From Thermohalobaculum sp050331395 (GTDB lineage Bacteria > Pseudomonadota > Alphaproteobacteria > Rhodobacterales > Rhodobacteraceae): a stretch of 64,000 nt of DNA. Under the pieces are notes generated by a model. The model made no database searches. It was not told the origin of the DNA and saw only the letters and a list, made by a program, of their open reading frames with translations. The translations under genes were made by a program, and so were the position numbers. Below, piece by piece: positions 8,193 through 17,082 of this stretch (position 1 is the first letter of the stretch; every line of letters begins with the position of its first letter). The stretch is taken from assembly GCA_050331395.1 (NCBI GenBank), contig JBHJGX010000058.1:9857-73856 (forward strand), in the 5' to 3' direction.

Positions 8193-9236
8193 ATGTTCGA
8201 CCCGGCCCGGCCCTACAGCTTTCACATCGAGCTGACCGACAAGTGCAATGCGGGCTGCCCGATGTGCCCGCGCACCGATCACATGAACGGCTGCCGCGCG
8301 GACCGCAGCGTGGTGGCCAATGTCGAACTCGGCCTTGGGGATTTCGAGACCCATTTCGACGACGCGTTCGCGGCCCGCACCTCCGAGGTGATCTTCGGCG
8401 GCGCCTATGGCGATCCGCTTGCCGCACGGGAACTCCTTGAGATCGTCGAGCATCTGACGGCACGCGGCGTGGCCGTCGCCATTGCCACCAATGGATCGCT
8501 CCGGCGTCCGGATTGGTGGGCCCGCATGGGCCGTGCCATGGCGAAGGTGCCCGGCAGCCGGCTCGAGCTCCATATCGACGGGCTCCACGACACCTCGCCG
8601 CTCTACCGGGTGAACACCGACGTCGCGAAGATCCTCGAGAACGCGGCCGCCTATATCGCGACCGGTGCGAGGGCCGAGTGGCATTTCATCATCTTCCGCC
8701 ATAACGAGCACCAGATCGAGGAGGCGTTCCGGCTCTCGCGCCGGCTGGGTTTCGCCCGCTTCGTGCTGATCGACACGGTGCGGTTCGGCCCGGGCGGGCA
8801 GTTCGACTATGTGATGCCGTCTGGCGAAGCGCGGGTGCTTGAGCGGCCGACCCGTCGCGCGGACGACTTCGCACTTGCTGGCGGCGAGATCGCGCTGGCA
8901 AGCCGCGACGAGGCGGCAGAGGCCGCGGCGGAGCCCTCTCCCTTTGCGGTGAACGGTATCGACTGCAAATCGGCGGTCCGGAACAGCCCCTATATCTCGG
9001 CGCACGGGCAGGTTTCGGCCTGTTGCTGGGTCGCGGGTTCGGGCGAGGAGCGGGGCTTCTTCGCAGCAAACGGTCTTTCGCAGGCGCGCTACAATCTGCG
9101 CGCGCGCCCGCTCGCCGAGATCATGGCCGACGAGCCCTTCGCCAGCCGCTACGCCGCCGCTTGGGCGGCCGACAGTTTGCCCACCTGCCGCCACAAATGC
9201 GGGAAGATGCGGCGGAACCGTCGAAACGCGCTCTGA
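8193..9236 (+). CDS. Radical SAM / SPASM domain protein
   Basis: A 347-residue iron-sulfur enzyme. The radical SAM cluster motif is CNAGCPMC (Cys18, Cys22, Cys25), followed by an FGGAYGDP motif in the place of the SAM-binding GGE. The C-terminal third has extra cysteines (DCKSA, SACCW and CRHKCGK) that fit a SPASM-type auxiliary cluster domain. The ATG at 8193 has GGAGG 6 bp upstream and gives the compact N-terminus HIELTDKC; the longer start at 8133 is not needed. Such proteins modify peptides or sugars or mature other enzymes. No precursor peptide gene is evident next to it, so the substrate is unknown. Confidence 0.86.
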   Translation: MFDPARPYSFHIELTDKCNAGCPMCPRTDHMNGCRADRSVVANVELGLGDFETHFDDAFAARTSEVIFGGAYGDPLAARELLEIVEHLTARGVAVAIATNGSLRRPDWWARMGRAMAKVPGSRLELHIDGLHDTSPLYRVNTDVAKILENAAAYIATGARAEWHFIIFRHNEHQIEEAFRLSRRLGFARFVLIDTVRFGPGGQFDYVMPSGEARVLERPTRRADDFALAGGEIALASRDEAAEAAAEPSPFAVNGIDCKSAVRNSPYISAHGQVSACCWVAGSGEERGFFAANGLSQARYNLRARPLAEIMADEPFASRYAAAWAADSLPTCRHKCGKMRRNRRNAL

Positions 9237-9391
9237 ACCGAGGACGCCCGGCCCCACCGGTGTGACGCGGCGACGCGGTTGTGCCGCACTGCAATGGCTG
9301 AGAAGCTTGATGAGCCGGGTTTCGCAGAAAAGATGGGCCGCTTCAGATCACGCCCGGCGCGACGGTCCGAACCCAATCCGAGAAGACGCCA

Positions 9392-9697
9392 ATGAAACTC
9401 TCCCCCGACCAGATCGCGGCCGCATCGGCCGTGCTCGGTGCCGAGCCCTTGCCGGCCGAGCACCCGGCAATCCTCGACCTGCAACAGGCATTCGGCGACA
9501 AGACGTTCTACGTCGATACGAACGGTCTTCTGGTCTTTGAGCCGACCGCGCCCGATATGCCGGACGACACAGAGGCCAGGCTTATGCTCGTCGCCGCCTG
9601 GACCGGCGAGGACAAAACCAAGCTCGGCGTCGTCGAGCCGGTCGATACCGGCATCGCCGTGGAACTCGGCGCCCCCACGGACAGCACGACGAACTGA
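9392..9697 (+). CDS. Conserved small hypothetical protein
   Basis: A 101-residue acidic protein with no signal peptide or membrane helix. It has a helical start (LSPDQIAAASAVLG), a beta-like centre (KTFYVDTNGLLVFEP) and a low-complexity tail. Codon use matches the neighbours. GAAGACGCCA precedes the ATG, a weak ribosome site. It stands alone between the radical SAM gene and the convergent DUF937 gene. Function not recognised. Confidence 0.65.
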   Translation: MKLSPDQIAAASAVLGAEPLPAEHPAILDLQQAFGDKTFYVDTNGLLVFEPTAPDMPDDTEARLMLVAAWTGEDKTKLGVVEPVDTGIAVELGAPTDSTTN

Positions 9698-9745
9698 GCG
9701 TGATCCGGTCCGGGCGCGCGGGACTGTCCGTTCGTCCGGGCCCGC

Positions 9746-10342
9746 TCAGCGGCGAAAGAGCCCCTCGAGCACGTCGTCGAGCGCGGAGCCGTCGCCGTCT
9801 CGATCCAGCAGGGCCAGAAGAGGTCCGAGGTCGGAGCCACCGCCGCCCCGACGCAGGCCGCCGAGCATCCCCATCACTCCGCCAAGGAGCCCGCCCGCGC
9901 GTCCGCCCATCATGCCGCGGAGTGTCTCGTCGGGCATCCGCTTTTGCAGACCGCCCTGCAGCATCGCAGCGATCGCCGGAAGGAACCGCTCGACAATGCC
10001 GAGATCGATGCCTGTCCGCTCTGACGCGGCCGAGGCGAGCGAGCGGGTCGCATCGCGCGAGCCGAGGATCTCCTCGAGGAAGGCCTGACCTTGGGCCTGA
10101 CCGGCGACGCTCGCGGCCTCGGCCGGCCGATCGAAAAACCCCGCCTTGTCTTCTCCCAGCATCGGCGTGAGCGCGCGCTCAGTCTCGCCTCGTTCGGCCC
10201 GCTTGCGCACGGCCTTCCCGATTGCCGGCGCCAAAAGCTCGGTCAGCCGATCGGCCTCGTCCGCCGCGAGCCCCACTTCCCGGCCGACAGTCTCGATGCC
10301 GCGGCCTCCCTCGGCGTCCCGGATCAGTGCGTTGAGCGACAT
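9746..10342 (-). CDS. DUF937 domain protein
   Basis: A 198-residue protein with the DUF937 (YidB-like) pattern: an N-terminal helix pair (about 10-55) with a glycine turn (REVGLAADEADRLTELLAPAI), then a repeat-like LVERFLPAIAAML unit and a glycine- and methionine-rich hydrophobic stretch (GGLLGGVMGMLGGL). The Asp-rich end LLALLDRDGDGSALDDVL looks like a calcium-binding loop. Family function is unknown. It stands alone, convergent with the 9392 gene and divergent from the EamA transporter. Confidence 0.8.
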   Translation of the reverse strand: MSLNALIRDAEGGRGIETVGREVGLAADEADRLTELLAPAIGKAVRKRAERGETERALTPMLGEDKAGFFDRPAEAASVAGQAQGQAFLEEILGSRDATRSLASAASERTGIDLGIVERFLPAIAAMLQGGLQKRMPDETLRGMMGGRAGGLLGGVMGMLGGLRRGGGGSDLGPLLALLDRDGDGSALDDVLEGLFRR

Positions 10343-10443
10343 AAGTGTCCTCCCCTATCGTCCCTCGTCGCGAGACTGTAGAGCCCGAGCGTGACAGTTT
10401 GCCCGGCAGAGGCGGGGGCGCGGCGGAAAGGTAGACGATTGCC

Positions 10444-11337
10444 ATGGACATGAAAGCGCTGGCGATGGGTGTGGCGTTTGCGCTGATGTGGTCCTCGGCC
10501 TTTACCTCGGCGCGGATCATCGTCGTCGACGCGCCCCCGCTCACGGCGCTCGCGGTCCGGTTCCTGATCTCCGGGGTTTTGGCCGTGGCCGTTGCCCGGG
10601 CGCTCGGTCAGAGCTGGGCGCTCAGCCCGGCCCAGTGGCGGGCGACGGCGCTCTTCGGGCTCTGCCAAAACGCGCTTTATCTCGGGCTCTATTTCGTTGC
10701 GATGCAGACCGTGGAGGCCTCGCTCGCGGCCATCGTCGCCTCGACGCTGCCGCTTCTCGTGGCACTCTCCGGTTGGGCGGTCAGGGGCGAGCGTATCCGT
10801 CCCCTCGGTGCAGCGGGGCTCGTCGCCGGCATGGGCGGCGTCGCGCTCATCATGGGGACGCGGATCGGCGGCGGCGCGGTCGACCCGATCGGCCTCGGGC
10901 TCTGCGTGGCGGGGGTGCTCGCGCTCACGGTCGCCACGCTCAGCATGCGCACGGCGAGCTCGGGCGGAAACCTGCTCATGATCGTCGGGCTTCAGATGCT
11001 CGTGGGCGCAACGGCGCTCGCGGCGGTCGGCCTCGCAACCGAACCGCTCGAGGTCCGCTGGACATGGACGCTGGCGGCGGCCTTCGTCTACACGACCCTC
11101 GTACCGGGATTGGCGGCGACCTTCGTGTGGTTCCTGCTGGTCGAGCGGGTGGGCGCCGTCCGAGCGGCGACCTTCCACTTCTTGAACCCGTTTCTCGGCG
11201 TGGCGATCGCGGCCTTAGTCCTCGGCGAACGGATCGGCGCGCTCGATGCGCTCGGCGTCGCGGTCATCGCGGCCGGGATCCTGGCGGTTCAGCTCTCGAA
11301 GACGGCCGGGCCCCGTCCGGCCGCCTCCGCCCCGTGA
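10444..11337 (+). CDS. EamA/DMT family transporter
   Basis: Inner-membrane protein of 297 residues with about ten hydrophobic helices and two EamA repeats (roughly 1-140 and 150-285). Markers include the first-helix FALMWSSAFTSARI, SLAAIVASTLPLLVALSGW at the end of repeat one, and FHFLNPFLGVAIAALVLGE in repeat two. Family members export amino acids or other small metabolites. The frame has ATGs at 10444 and 10450; the first is used. It converges with the cupin gene, with only 2 bp between the stops. The substrate cannot be read from sequence. Confidence 0.9.
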   Translation: MDMKALAMGVAFALMWSSAFTSARIIVVDAPPLTALAVRFLISGVLAVAVARALGQSWALSPAQWRATALFGLCQNALYLGLYFVAMQTVEASLAAIVASTLPLLVALSGWAVRGERIRPLGAAGLVAGMGGVALIMGTRIGGGAVDPIGLGLCVAGVLALTVATLSMRTASSGGNLLMIVGLQMLVGATALAAVGLATEPLEVRWTWTLAAAFVYTTLVPGLAATFVWFLLVERVGAVRAATFHFLNPFLGVAIAALVLGERIGALDALGVAVIAAGILAVQLSKTAGPRPAASAP

Positions 11338-11339
11338 GC

Positions 11340-11780
11340 TTACTCGACGGGGGTCACGTCGCAGACGATGGCGGTCGCCGGCCGCTCGCCTCGGTTGAAG
11401 AACCAGTGGACCGTGTCCTCGTCTTCGATGATCCCGACGCTGTCCTCGGCCGCATAGACCGTCTCGCCGCTCTCGCGGCCTTCGATCCACTCGCCCGAGA
11501 CGACCTTGACGAGGCCCGGCCGGTTCGCGTGACTGTGCTTGGCGATTTGCCCGCCCGGCATGATCGTGATCGCGCGGAGCTGGAGTTTGTGGCCCGTGAG
11601 CCCGATCGTCGTTTCCATCGACTGGGGTGAAATCAGGCCGAGCGCTTCGACGGCGAGGCCCTTGTGCTCGGTCGGCGGTTCGGCCGGCGTTGTGGCGGCG
11701 GTGACCGCGCCGGCCCCGATCAACGCGCCGATGACAAGCCCGGGCAAGAGCATTCCGAGGCTGAGATGTCGCGTGTGCAT
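11340..11780 (-). CDS. Exported cupin-domain protein
   Basis: A 146-residue protein. An N-terminal hydrophobic segment (LLPGLVIGALIGAGAVTA) acts as a signal peptide or anchor. The rest is one cupin barrel: motif 1 region PGGQIAKHSHANRPGLVKVVSGE with two metal-type His, and motif 2 region DEDTVHWFFNRGERPA with a third His. GGAGAG precedes the ATG. It lies divergent from the LysR gene at 11867 with an 86-bp shared promoter region, so that regulator may control it. Likely periplasmic; substrate unknown. Confidence 0.85.
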   Translation of the reverse strand: MHTRHLSLGMLLPGLVIGALIGAGAVTAATTPAEPPTEHKGLAVEALGLISPQSMETTIGLTGHKLQLRAITIMPGGQIAKHSHANRPGLVKVVSGEWIEGRESGETVYAAEDSVGIIEDEDTVHWFFNRGERPATAIVCDVTPVE

Positions 11781-11866
11781 GGCAGATCTCTCCTTTTTTG
11801 CCTTCGGGGATGCTACTCTTTTGGCAGAATGCGACCGAACGAGGGTTTCTCACCAGGAGATGAGGC

Positions 11867-12784
11867 ATGCTCATGCGACGCCGGCTTCCTCCTTTATCCG
11901 CGATCCGAGCGTTCGAGGCGGCCGCCCGGCACCTCAGTTTTCGCATGGCGGCGGCGGAAATCTGCGTGACGCCCTCGGCGATCAGCCACCAGGTCCGTGC
12001 GCTCGAGGAGCATCTCGGCCAGGCGCTTTTCCTGCGCGCGGGCGGGCGCATCGTGCTGACCCGGGCGGGACAGGCCTATCTCGAGGAACTGACGCAGCTC
12101 CTCGACGGTCTCGACACGGCTACGCGCGCCGTCTCGACCCTATCGGGCGGGCCCTTCCGCGTGTTGTCGACACCCGGCTTCGCGGCGCGCTGGCTTGCTC
12201 CGCGGCTGGCGGCGTGTCCGCTCGGCGCACGGTTCGAGATGCGGGTGTCCGATGGGGCGCCGTCCACGGATTTCGCGACGAACGGGGTGGATGTCACGAT
12301 CCAATGGCAAGCGGACACGGTGGCCGGTGTCGTGACCGAGCCTTTGATGCAATCCGTTCGTTACCCGGTCGCGGCACCCGCCGTCGCCGCCCGGATCCCA
12401 CACCCTGAAACGCTCCTGTCGGAGACGCTGCTCTACGCCGAGGTCGCCGATGGCTGGCCCGAATGGTTTCGCCTCGCCGGGGTCAGCCCGGTTCATATGC
12501 CGCCCGGGCCGCGCCTCGCGCATTGCGAACTGTCGCTCACGGCCGCCGAGCGGGGCCAAGGCGTGACCCTCGCCTATGACGCGATGGCGCGGACGAGTTT
12601 GGCCGAGGGGCGGCTCGTACGGCTCTTCGATGTGACAGTGCCGGCAATGACGCTTTATTCGGTCGCCTACCCGGTCAGCCGCGCCCGCTGTCCCGACATT
12701 CGCCGCTTTCGCGACTGGCTCTTTGCCGAAGTGACCGCGGAGGGCACGCTCGACCACCAAAGCCGGCTCGACGCGGCCGAGTGA
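11867..12784 (+). CDS. LysR-type regulator (GcvA-like)
   Basis: A 305-residue DNA-binding regulator. The winged helix (about 8-67) shows the LysR pattern LSAIRAFEAAARHLSF, then TPSAISHQVRALEEHLG and LTRAGQAYL. The remaining 210 residues form the periplasmic-binding-like effector domain. The N-terminus (RRRLPPLSAIRAFEAAAR) is that of the GcvA/AmpR group. CAGGAG lies 7 bp before the ATG. Divergent from the cupin gene; LysR proteins commonly control the gene divergent to them. The effector is unknown. Confidence 0.92.
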   Translation: MLMRRRLPPLSAIRAFEAAARHLSFRMAAAEICVTPSAISHQVRALEEHLGQALFLRAGGRIVLTRAGQAYLEELTQLLDGLDTATRAVSTLSGGPFRVLSTPGFAARWLAPRLAACPLGARFEMRVSDGAPSTDFATNGVDVTIQWQADTVAGVVTEPLMQSVRYPVAAPAVAARIPHPETLLSETLLYAEVADGWPEWFRLAGVSPVHMPPGPRLAHCELSLTAAERGQGVTLAYDAMARTSLAEGRLVRLFDVTVPAMTLYSVAYPVSRARCPDIRRFRDWLFAEVTAEGTLDHQSRLDAAE

Positions 12785-12786
12785 TG

Positions 12787-13278
12787 TCAGGCGGCGGCAC
12801 GCAGCGTCCGCGCGGTGAGATCTTGCATTTCTTGATGCCCGCGCCGAGTAGCGTCGAGGCAGAGCTCAAGTTTCCGCGCGTCCTCCATGAGGTCGAGGCG
12901 GCTCGCAAGCGCCAGGCAATTTGCATACCCGGCCATGGCATAAAGCGTCATCCGCTGGTACTGCGCCGCGATCATCGCGTCTTGTGCCAGGCGCGACCCG
13001 AACGGCGCGTTGAGCGCGTGCGCCTCGGCTTCGGCACAGAGCCCCTCCATGCCTTTGCAGAAGTCGGCCTGCGTGTCGAACCCGTGCCCTTCGAGCAGCC
13101 GGCTAACCGTATCGAGACCCCGTGCGATCCCTTCAACGCCATCCGAAAGCGCGTCCCGTAGCCGCTCGTCTTCGGCCGTCTCAGCCAGGCGCCGGGTCAT
13201 CTCCATCGCCTGCGTGTTCGCGCTCGAAAGATCCCTCAGCTGATCGATGTACACGTCGTTCAGTGTGGCCAAAGCCAT
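12787..13278 (-). CDS. YciE/YciF-type ferritin-like protein (DUF892)
   Basis: A 163-residue, almost wholly helical protein matching the DUF892 family: it begins LNDVYIDQLRDLSSANTQA, repeats helix-turn units and has candidate metal-coordinating acids (EGIARGLDTVSRLLE; EAEAHA). The family has a four-helix ferritin-like fold and is often induced by stress; enzymatic activity is not established. AGGAGG lies 7 bp before the ATG. It converges with the LysR gene (2-bp gap) and sits downstream of the pnp terminator. Confidence 0.8.
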   Translation of the reverse strand: MALATLNDVYIDQLRDLSSANTQAMEMTRRLAETAEDERLRDALSDGVEGIARGLDTVSRLLEGHGFDTQADFCKGMEGLCAEAEAHALNAPFGSRLAQDAMIAAQYQRMTLYAMAGYANCLALASRLDLMEDARKLELCLDATRRGHQEMQDLTARTLRAAA

Positions 13279-13344
13279 GATCCACCTCCTGTTTTCCGTT
13301 CACCAAGAGAACGTCGGAGGCCCGGGTCACGTTCCTGGGCTAAG

Positions 13345-13368
13345 AAAAAGGGGCCCGCGCGGGGCCCC
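13345..13368 (-). terminator. Rho-independent terminator of pnp
   Basis: Read on the minus strand, GGGGCCC and GGGCCCC form a 7-bp GC stem with a 5-base loop, followed directly by TTTTTCTT. It lies 27 bp past the pnp stop. Confidence 0.88.
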
Positions 13369-13394
13369 CATCCGATCGCCGTGCGGCCTGCCGA

Positions 13395-15521
13395 TCACTC
13401 GGCCGGTTCGGCCTCTTCCTTGGCGATTTCCTTACCGGTCTTCTGGTCGACGATCTTCATCGAGAGACGCACCTTGCCCCGGTCGTCGAAGCCCATCAGC
13501 TTGACCTTCACCTCTTGGCCTTCCTTGACCACGTCCTTGGGGTTGATGCCGCGCTCATGGCTCATCTGCGAGACGTGCACGAGACCGTCACGCTTGCCGA
13601 AGAAGTTCACGAAGGCCCCGAAATCCATGATCTTGACGACCTTGCCCGTATAGATCCGGCCGATCTCCGGTTCCTCGACGATGGCGGCGATCAGATCGCG
13701 GGCTTTCTGGATCGCTTCGCCGTTCGCCGAGGCGATCTTGATCACGCCGTCGTCGTTCACGTCGATCTTGGCGCCCGATTCCTCGACGATCGAGCGGATC
13801 ACCTTGCCGCCGGCGCCGATCACCTCGCGGATCTTGTCCGGATTGATCTGAATCGTCTCGATCCGCGGCGCATGGGCCGAGAACTCGCCCGCCGTCGAGA
13901 GCGCCTTGGACATTTCGCCGAGGATATGCATCCGCCCGTCTTTGGCCTGGGTGAGCGCCTGGCGCATGATCTCGGGCGTGATGCCCGCGACCTTGATGTC
14001 CATCTGCAGCGAGGTGATCCCGGCCTCGGTGCCCGCGACCTTGAAATCCATGTCGCCCAGATGGTCTTCGTCGCCGAGGATGTCCGTCAGCACCGCGAAC
14101 CGACCGTCCGCCTCGAGAATGAGGCCCATGGCAACGCCTGCGACCGGCGCTTTGAGCGGCACGCCCGCATCCATCATCGACAGGGACGCGCCGCAGACCG
14201 TCGCCATCGAGGACGAGCCGTTCGACTCGGTGATCTCCGAGACGATGCGGATCGTGTATGGAAAGTCGGTCGCTGGCGGCAGAACGGCCTGAAGCGCGCG
14301 CCAGGCGAGCTTGCCGTGGCCGATCTCCCGGCGTCCGGGGGCGCCCATCCGGCCGGCCTCGCCCACCGAGAAGGGCGGGAAGTTATAGTGCAGCATGAAG
14401 TTGGCGCGGCTCTCGCCCTCGAGCGCGTCGACGATCTGCTCGTCGTCGCCGGTGCCGAGGGTGGTGACCACGAGGGCCTGGGTCTCGCCGCGCGTGAAGA
14501 GCGCCGAGCCGTGCGTGCGCCGGAGAAGACCGGTCTCGCATTCGATGGCGCGCACATCGCCGAGGCCGCGGCTGTCGATGCGCTTGCCGCTGTCGACCAC
14601 GTCGCCGCGCAAGATGTCGGCCTCGAGCTCTTTGAAACAGGCGCCGACGGCGTTTTTGTCGGCCGCCTCGTCCTCATTCAGCCCGGCCAGGAGCGCCTCT
14701 TTGGCTGCGGCAATCTTCGTCTGACGCTCTTGTTTGTCGAGCGTGGCGAACGCGTCGCGGAGCGGAGCTTCCACCAGACCGCGGACCCGGGCCATCAGCA
14801 CCGAATGGTCGGGCGGCTGGAAGTCGAAGGGCTCTTTCGCCGCGTCTTCGGCCAGATCGATGATCAGGTCGATCACCGGCTGCATCGCGTCATGGCCGAA
14901 GGTCACCGCGCCGAGCATCTCTTCCTCGGAGAGCTCGTATGCCTCCGACTCGACCATCATCACGGCCTTTTTTGTGCCGGCAACGATGAGGTCGAGGCGA
15001 AGATCGTCGATCTGGTCGATCTTGGGATTGAGGACGTAATTGCCCTTGTCGTCGAAGCCGACGCGCGCCCCGCCGATCGGACCCATGAAAGGTGCGCCCG
15101 AGATCGTGAGGGCGGCCGAAGCGGCGACCATCGCGACGATATCCGGGTCATTCTCCAGATCGTGGGAGAGCACGGTGCAGATCACCTGCACTTCGTTCTT
15201 GAAGCCTGGCACAAAGAGCGGGCGCACAGGGCGATCGATCAACCGCGAGGTTAGCACCTCTTTTTCGGTCGGTTTCGCCTCACGTTTAAAGAACCCGCCC
15301 GGGATCTTGCCCGCAGCATAGTACTTTTCTTGGTAGTGGACGGTGAGGGGAAAGAAGTCCAACCCCTCCTTTTGCTTCTTTTCGTAGACGACGGTGGCGA
15401 GGACGCAAGTCTCGCCATAGGTCGCGACCACGGCGCCGTCGGCCTGGCGCGCCATCTTGCCGGTTTCGAGCGTGAGCGTTTCGCCGCCCCACTCGATGGA
15501 TTTTTTCACGATATCGAACAT
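13395..15521 (-). CDS. pnp: Polynucleotide phosphorylase
   Basis: The 3'-5' exoribonuclease of the RNA degradosome, 708 residues. Two RNase PH domains (about 1-220 and 310-540) flank a helical linker; GRREIGHGKLAWRAL and SNGSSSMATVCG mark the second, catalytic domain. A KH domain follows (IREVIGAGGKVIRSIVEES), then an S1 domain (YTGKVVKIMDFGAFVNF), and an acidic tail. The start MFDIVKKSIEWG at 15521 is preferred over an upstream GTG/ATG extension because a GGAAGGAAA ribosome site precedes it and the N-terminus matches the family. Ordered truB-rpsO-pnp as in most proteobacteria. Confidence 0.98.
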   Translation of the reverse strand: MFDIVKKSIEWGGETLTLETGKMARQADGAVVATYGETCVLATVVYEKKQKEGLDFFPLTVHYQEKYYAAGKIPGGFFKREAKPTEKEVLTSRLIDRPVRPLFVPGFKNEVQVICTVLSHDLENDPDIVAMVAASAALTISGAPFMGPIGGARVGFDDKGNYVLNPKIDQIDDLRLDLIVAGTKKAVMMVESEAYELSEEEMLGAVTFGHDAMQPVIDLIIDLAEDAAKEPFDFQPPDHSVLMARVRGLVEAPLRDAFATLDKQERQTKIAAAKEALLAGLNEDEAADKNAVGACFKELEADILRGDVVDSGKRIDSRGLGDVRAIECETGLLRRTHGSALFTRGETQALVVTTLGTGDDEQIVDALEGESRANFMLHYNFPPFSVGEAGRMGAPGRREIGHGKLAWRALQAVLPPATDFPYTIRIVSEITESNGSSSMATVCGASLSMMDAGVPLKAPVAGVAMGLILEADGRFAVLTDILGDEDHLGDMDFKVAGTEAGITSLQMDIKVAGITPEIMRQALTQAKDGRMHILGEMSKALSTAGEFSAHAPRIETIQINPDKIREVIGAGGKVIRSIVEESGAKIDVNDDGVIKIASANGEAIQKARDLIAAIVEEPEIGRIYTGKVVKIMDFGAFVNFFGKRDGLVHVSQMSHERGINPKDVVKEGQEVKVKLMGFDDRGKVRLSMKIVDQKTGKEIAKEEAEPAE

Positions 15522-15670
15522 TCCGTTTCCTTCCAGGGTCGGCCGCCCCCTGGCGGCGGACCGGACGTGCCCCGGCGAGGCGGCCCCCATGGCGCGCGCT
15601 CGCGGTCGTGGGGCCGAAGCGGGCCGCGGGGCAACGGCGCGGTTCGGCGTGACGGGCCGTGGCCCGTCGC

Positions 15671-15696
15671 AAAACGCACGCCCCGGGGGGCGTGCG
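15671..15696 (-). terminator. Hairpin terminator/processing stem between rpsO and pnp
   Basis: On the minus strand CGCACGCCCC pairs with GGGGCGTGCG (10 bp, 2-base loop) and is followed by TTTT, 9 bp after the rpsO stop. It may terminate rpsO partially or act as the RNase III processing stem known in rpsO-pnp operons. Confidence 0.78.
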
Positions 15697-15705
15697 CTCG
15701 ACGTC

Positions 15706-15975
15706 TCAGCGGCGGATGCCGAGGCGCTTGATCAGCACCTGGTACCGCTCCTCTTCCTTACCGCGCAGGTAATCGAGGAGTTTGCGGCGTTGGCTCACAA
15801 GCTTGAGCAGGCCGCGGCGCGAATGGTTGTCCTTCGCGTGGGTCTTGAAGTGGCCGGTCAGGTTGACAATCCGTTCGGTGAGGATCGCAACTTGCACCTC
15901 CGGCGAGCCGGTATCGCCCTCGGCCCGGGCGAATTCGTTGATGAGCGCCTCTTTGCGCTCGGGCGTGATCGACAT
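15706..15975 (-). CDS. rpsO: 30S ribosomal protein S15
   Basis: An 89-residue ribosomal protein binding 16S rRNA and bridging to the large subunit. The whole family pattern is present: ITPERKEALINEF at the start, GDTGSPEVQVAILTERI, HAKDNHSRRGLLKLVSQRRK and YQVLIKRLGIRR at the end. The ATG at 15975 has GGAGA upstream. Located between truB and pnp as usual. About 160 bp upstream to truB hold no gene. Confidence 0.98.
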   Translation of the reverse strand: MSITPERKEALINEFARAEGDTGSPEVQVAILTERIVNLTGHFKTHAKDNHSRRGLLKLVSQRRKLLDYLRGKEEERYQVLIKRLGIRR

Positions 15976-16139
15976 CGGGGTCTCCTTGACGCTTAGAACG
16001 GAACCGCCGCTCGGGCCAGAGCCGGGATGTCGTCCAGCACGGTCAGAGGGGAGCGGGGGCGAGCCCATTTGCTCGCCAGCAGCTTTTATGGCCGTTCGGT
16101 CATCTGAATTCCAGGGGAAAGTGCGACGGAGGCCGCGGC

Positions 16140-17054
16140 TCATCCAGCCCCGCTGCCCAGGAAAACCCGTTCGGGCTTGAGCTTGCCGGCGCGGTGACGC
16201 ACCAGGGCGACGGCTTGGCCGGCGTGGCTCGCCCAAGCGTCTGCGCCGAATTCGAGGCGCGCGGTTGTTGCCACTTCGCGCCCTTGCCGGAGCGCCGCCG
16301 CCGAAGCGGCGGTCACCCGCACCTCGGGCAGATCCGCCAGCCCTGCTTCGAGCGGCAAGAGCGGGGCCGCAAGCGTCCCCTCGCGCACCGCATCGAGGGC
16401 GTCCATCGGCAGCGCGGTCTCCACTGAAAACGCTCCGGAGGCGCGGCGGCGGAGCGTTGCCACATGCCCATGGCAGCCGAGCGCTTCGCCGAGGTCGCGG
16501 GCGATCGACCGGACATAGCCGCCTTTGCCGCAGACCATATCGAGCACCGCATGATCCGCATCGGGACGGGCGACGAGCGCGAGCCGCTCGACCCAGACCG
16601 GCCGGGCCTCGAGCGCCACCGTCTCCCCGTCGCGGGCGATGTCGTAGGCCCGTTCCCCCGCCACCTTGATCGCGGAGAATTGCGGAGGGACCTGGGCGAT
16701 CTCGCCTTCGAAGGCGGGGAGTGCCGCGGCAATCGCCGCGTCCGAAGGCCGGTCGGCGCTCTCGGCGGTCACGGCGCCCTCGGCATCGTCGGTCTCGGTC
16801 CGCTGACCAAGGCGCAGGGTGAAGCGGTAGGTCTTGAGGCCCTCTTGCGCGACCGGCACGGTCTTGGTGGCTTCGCCGAAGGCGACCGCCAGGAGCCCCG
16901 TGGCGAGCGGGTCCAGCGTGCCCGCATGTCCCGCCTTTTGCGCGCGGAGGGCCCAGCGCGCCTTCGCCACCACCTGGGTGGAGGTGACGCCTTCGGGCTT
17001 GTCGATCAGGAGCCAGCCGTCGACCGGGTTGCCCTTGCGGCGCCGCGCAGCCAT
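16140..17054 (-). CDS. truB: tRNA pseudouridine(55) synthase
   Basis: Makes pseudouridine 55 in the T-loop of tRNAs. The 304 residues include the catalytic aspartate in AGHAGTLDPLATGLL (Asp about residue 47) and the family segments DKPEGVTSTQVV, YRFTLRLGQRTETDDAEGA and KGGYVRSIARDLGEALGC. The C-terminal 60 residues are PUA-like. It lies 28 bp after the disrupted amidotransferase-like gene and upstream of rpsO. Confidence 0.97.
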   Translation of the reverse strand: MAARRRKGNPVDGWLLIDKPEGVTSTQVVAKARWALRAQKAGHAGTLDPLATGLLAVAFGEATKTVPVAQEGLKTYRFTLRLGQRTETDDAEGAVTAESADRPSDAAIAAALPAFEGEIAQVPPQFSAIKVAGERAYDIARDGETVALEARPVWVERLALVARPDADHAVLDMVCGKGGYVRSIARDLGEALGCHGHVATLRRRASGAFSVETALPMDALDAVREGTLAAPLLPLEAGLADLPEVRVTAASAAALRQGREVATTARLEFGADAWASHAGQAVALVRHRAGKLKPERVFLGSGAG

Positions 17055-17082
17055 GACCGCGTCCCCCGAGCCGCGGGCCGGC